From Rhizobium leguminosarum bv. trifolii WSM1325 (GTDB taxonomy: Bacteria > Pseudomonadota > Alphaproteobacteria > Rhizobiales > Rhizobiaceae), in contig CP001622.1 in the NCBI GenBank assembly GCA_000023185.1, forward strand, positions 1,612,001 through 1,676,000: a stretch of 64,000 nucleotides of DNA, in the 5' to 3' direction. Positions 62,209-64,000 of this stretch are shown in pieces. A program made the translations under genes and the position numbers. Position 1 is the first letter of the stretch. Each line of letters starts with the position of its first letter. The notes beneath the pieces are model-generated. The model was not told the origin of the DNA. It saw only the letters and a list, made by a program, of their open reading frames with translations, and made no database searches.

Positions 62209-63966
62209 ATGAACCTTTTTACCGACTTCGAAAGCCGGATCAAAACCGCCCTTGAACAGATCGATCTGGTCAGGGAAAAGCGATCTGAGCTCGATTTCGG
62301 CCGCATCACCGTCGAGCCGCCGCGTGACGCGAGCCATGGCGATGTGGCGACCAATGCCGCAATGGTGCTGGCAAAAGTGCTCGGAACCAACCCGCGCGCG
62401 CTGGCCGACGTCATCATCACCAAGCTCAAGGAAGATGCTGACGTCGCCGATGTCTCGGTCGCGGGGCCCGGCTTCATCAACATCCGTCTCGCCGTCGGCT
62501 ACTGGCAGCGGCTCCTCGCCTCGATGATCGGCGCCGGCACCGATTACGGCCGCTCGTCGCTCGGCAAGGGCAAGAAGGTCAATGTCGAATATGTCTCGGC
62601 CAATCCGACCGGACCCATGCATGTCGGCCATTGCCGTGGCGCCGTCGTCGGTGACGCGCTTGCCAACCTGCTCGCTTTTGCCGGTTACGGTGTCGAGAAG
62701 GAATATTACATCAACGATGCCGGCTCGCAGATCGACGTGCTCGCCCGTTCCGTCTTCCTGCGCTACCGCGAAGCGCTCGGCGAAAAGATCGGCGAAATCC
62801 CCTCGGGTCTCTATCCCGGCGACTATTTGGTGCCCGTCGGCCAGTCGCTTGCCGCCGATTACGGCGTGCGGCTGCACAACATGCCGGAAGACCAATGGAT
62901 GCCGATCGTCAAGGACCGCACGATCGACGCGATGATGGTGATGATCCGCGACGATCTGGCGGCGCTGAACGTCCATCACGACGTGTTCTTCTCCGAACGC
63001 ACCCTGCATGCCAATGGTGCGGCCGCGATCCGCACGGCGATCAACGACCTGACCTTCAAGGGGTATGTCTACAAGGGCACGCTGCCGCCGCCGAAGGGCC
63101 AGCTTCCCGAGGACTGGGAAGATCGCGAACAGACACTGTTCCGTTCGACCGAGGTGGGCGACGATATCGACCGGCCGCTGATCAAGTCGGACGGCTCCTA
63201 CACCTATTTCGCCGCCGACGTCGCCTACTTCAAGAACAAGTTCGACCGTGGTTTCGACGAGATGATCTATGTGCTTGGCGCCGACCATGGCGGCTACGTC
63301 AAGCGCCTGGAAGCGGTTGCACGTGGCGTTTCGGATGGTCAGGCGAAGCTGACGGTCCTGCTCTGCCAGCTCGTCAAGCTCTACCGCAACGGCGAGCCGG
63401 TGAAGATGTCGAAACGCTCGGGCGATTTCGTTACGCTTCGGGACGTCGTCGAAGAAGTCGGCCGTGATTCGGTCCGGTTCATGATGCTTTACCGCAAGAA
63501 TTCCGAGCCGCTCGACTTCGATTTCGCCAAGGTGACCGAACAGTCGAAAGATAATCCTGTTTTTTACGTGCAGTATGCGCATGCTCGCTGTATGTCGGTC
63601 TTCCGGCAGGCGAGGGAGGCCTTTGCCGACCTTGATGTTTCGCCGGAAAATCTCGCGAAAACCGTTGCAGGCATTGGCGATCCGGCCGAATTGCAGCTCG
63701 TCGCCAAGCTTGCTGAATTCCCGCGTATCGTTGAGGCGGCGGCCCAGTCGCAGGAGCCGCATCGCGTCGCTTTTTACCTCTACGACGTCGCCAGTTCCTT
63801 CCACGCGCACTGGAACAAAGGTAAAGATCAGCCGGAATTACGATTTGTTAATGATAAAAACCGAGAATCAAGTATTGCCAGACTTGGGCTGGTGTACGCC
63901 GTCGCGTCGGTTTTGAAGTCGGGACTCGCCATTACAGGCACTGCCGCACCGGACGAAATGCGATAA
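62209..63966 (+). CDS. argS: Arginyl-tRNA synthetase
   Basis: The 585-residue class I enzyme attaches arginine to tRNA-Arg. The N-terminal Add-1 domain (about residues 1-110) is followed by [20 protein letters not shown], holding the HVGH form of the HIGH motif, and [15 protein letters not shown] near residue 397, the KMSK-type loop. The C-terminal DALR anticodon-binding domain is complete ([18 protein letters not shown]). Length is normal. It ends 34 bases before the window edge. Confidence 0.97.
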   Translation: MNLFTDFESRIKTALEQIDLVREKRSELDFGRITVEPPRDASHGDVATNAAMVLAKVLGTNPRALADVIITKLKEDADVADVSVAGPGFINIRLAVGYWQRLLASMIGAGTDYGRSSLGKGKKVNVEYVSANPTGPMHVGHCRGAVVGDALANLLAFAGYGVEKEYYINDAGSQIDVLARSVFLRYREALGEKIGEIPSGLYPGDYLVPVGQSLAADYGVRLHNMPEDQWMPIVKDRTIDAMMVMIRDDLAALNVHHDVFFSERTLHANGAAAIRTAINDLTFKGYVYKGTLPPPKGQLPEDWEDREQTLFRSTEVGDDIDRPLIKSDGSYTYFAADVAYFKNKFDRGFDEMIYVLGADHGGYVKRLEAVARGVSDGQAKLTVLLCQLVKLYRNGEPVKMSKRSGDFVTLRDVVEEVGRDSVRFMMLYRKNSEPLDFDFAKVTEQSKDNPVFYVQYAHARCMSVFRQAREAFADLDVSPENLAKTVAGIGDPAELQLVAKLAEFPRIVEAAAQSQEPHRVAFYLYDVASSFHAHWNKGKDQPELRFVNDKNRESSIARLGLVYAVASVLKSGLAITGTAAPDEMR

Positions 63967-64000
63967 CGTCACCATTTCCCCACAATGCGCTGGCATTTGA

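Overview
The window looks like chromosomal DNA of a Rhizobium species, most likely from the R. etli / R. leguminosarum group. The main reasons are the right-end order exoR, xthA, erpA-type gene, dgt, argS, the rhizobial intergenic palindrome at about 1657-1761, a DUF6074-type small protein, a PopZ gene beside valS, and high-GC coding with frequent TTG/GTG starts. This assignment rests on recognition, not on a database search.

Left part (1-13.7 kb): a photolyase, two small envelope proteins and a HAD phosphatase, then a minus-strand nitrate assimilation locus: nasT (ANTAR antiterminator), nasS (nitrate sensor), a nitrate transporter, nirB, nirD and nasA. Between nasS and the transporter lie a near-perfect sigma-54 promoter, a candidate NtrC site, three hairpins and an intrinsic terminator about 50 bases before the transporter start. 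That is the layout expected for nitrogen control plus nitrate-responsive antitermination. A GST and an ArsR-type regulator follow.

13.7-32.7 kb: divergent from the ArsR gene is an apparent organosulfur operon (SsuA-like protein without signal peptide, SsuD-like monooxygenase, fused TRAP permease, Tat-type TRAP binding protein), preceded by a perfect 16-bp inverted repeat. Next come a 1-Cys peroxiredoxin, a class I amidotransferase split by a one-base frameshift, a second GST, a lytic transglycosylase, an epimerase, a glycerate kinase, and a polyamine-type ABC operon with an M20 peptidase, divergent from an adenine-deaminase-like amidohydrolase.

32.7-46.6 kb: a tightly coupled minus-strand operon joins an iron/cobalamin-type ABC importer to two amidotransferase-fold proteins without recognisable catalytic residues and a protein distantly like FmdE. 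It is the best candidate here for an undescribed system. It is followed by an esterase, an AraC regulator divergent from a quinone oxidoreductase and an SDR, a large catalase, and several very small envelope proteins.

46.6-51.2 kb is a decayed accessory zone: tRNA-Asn, tRNA-Cys, KTSC-type proteins, gene fragments, and a relic island of about 1.45 kb bounded by the tRNA-Cys 3' end and a 23-bp near-copy of it. The island holds a broken integrase and a DNA-ligase fragment.

51.2-64 kb returns to core genes: an isoaspartate methyltransferase homologue, popZ, valS, a FadL-type outer membrane protein, exoR, xthA, an erpA-type carrier, dgt and argS, several closed by clear intrinsic terminators.
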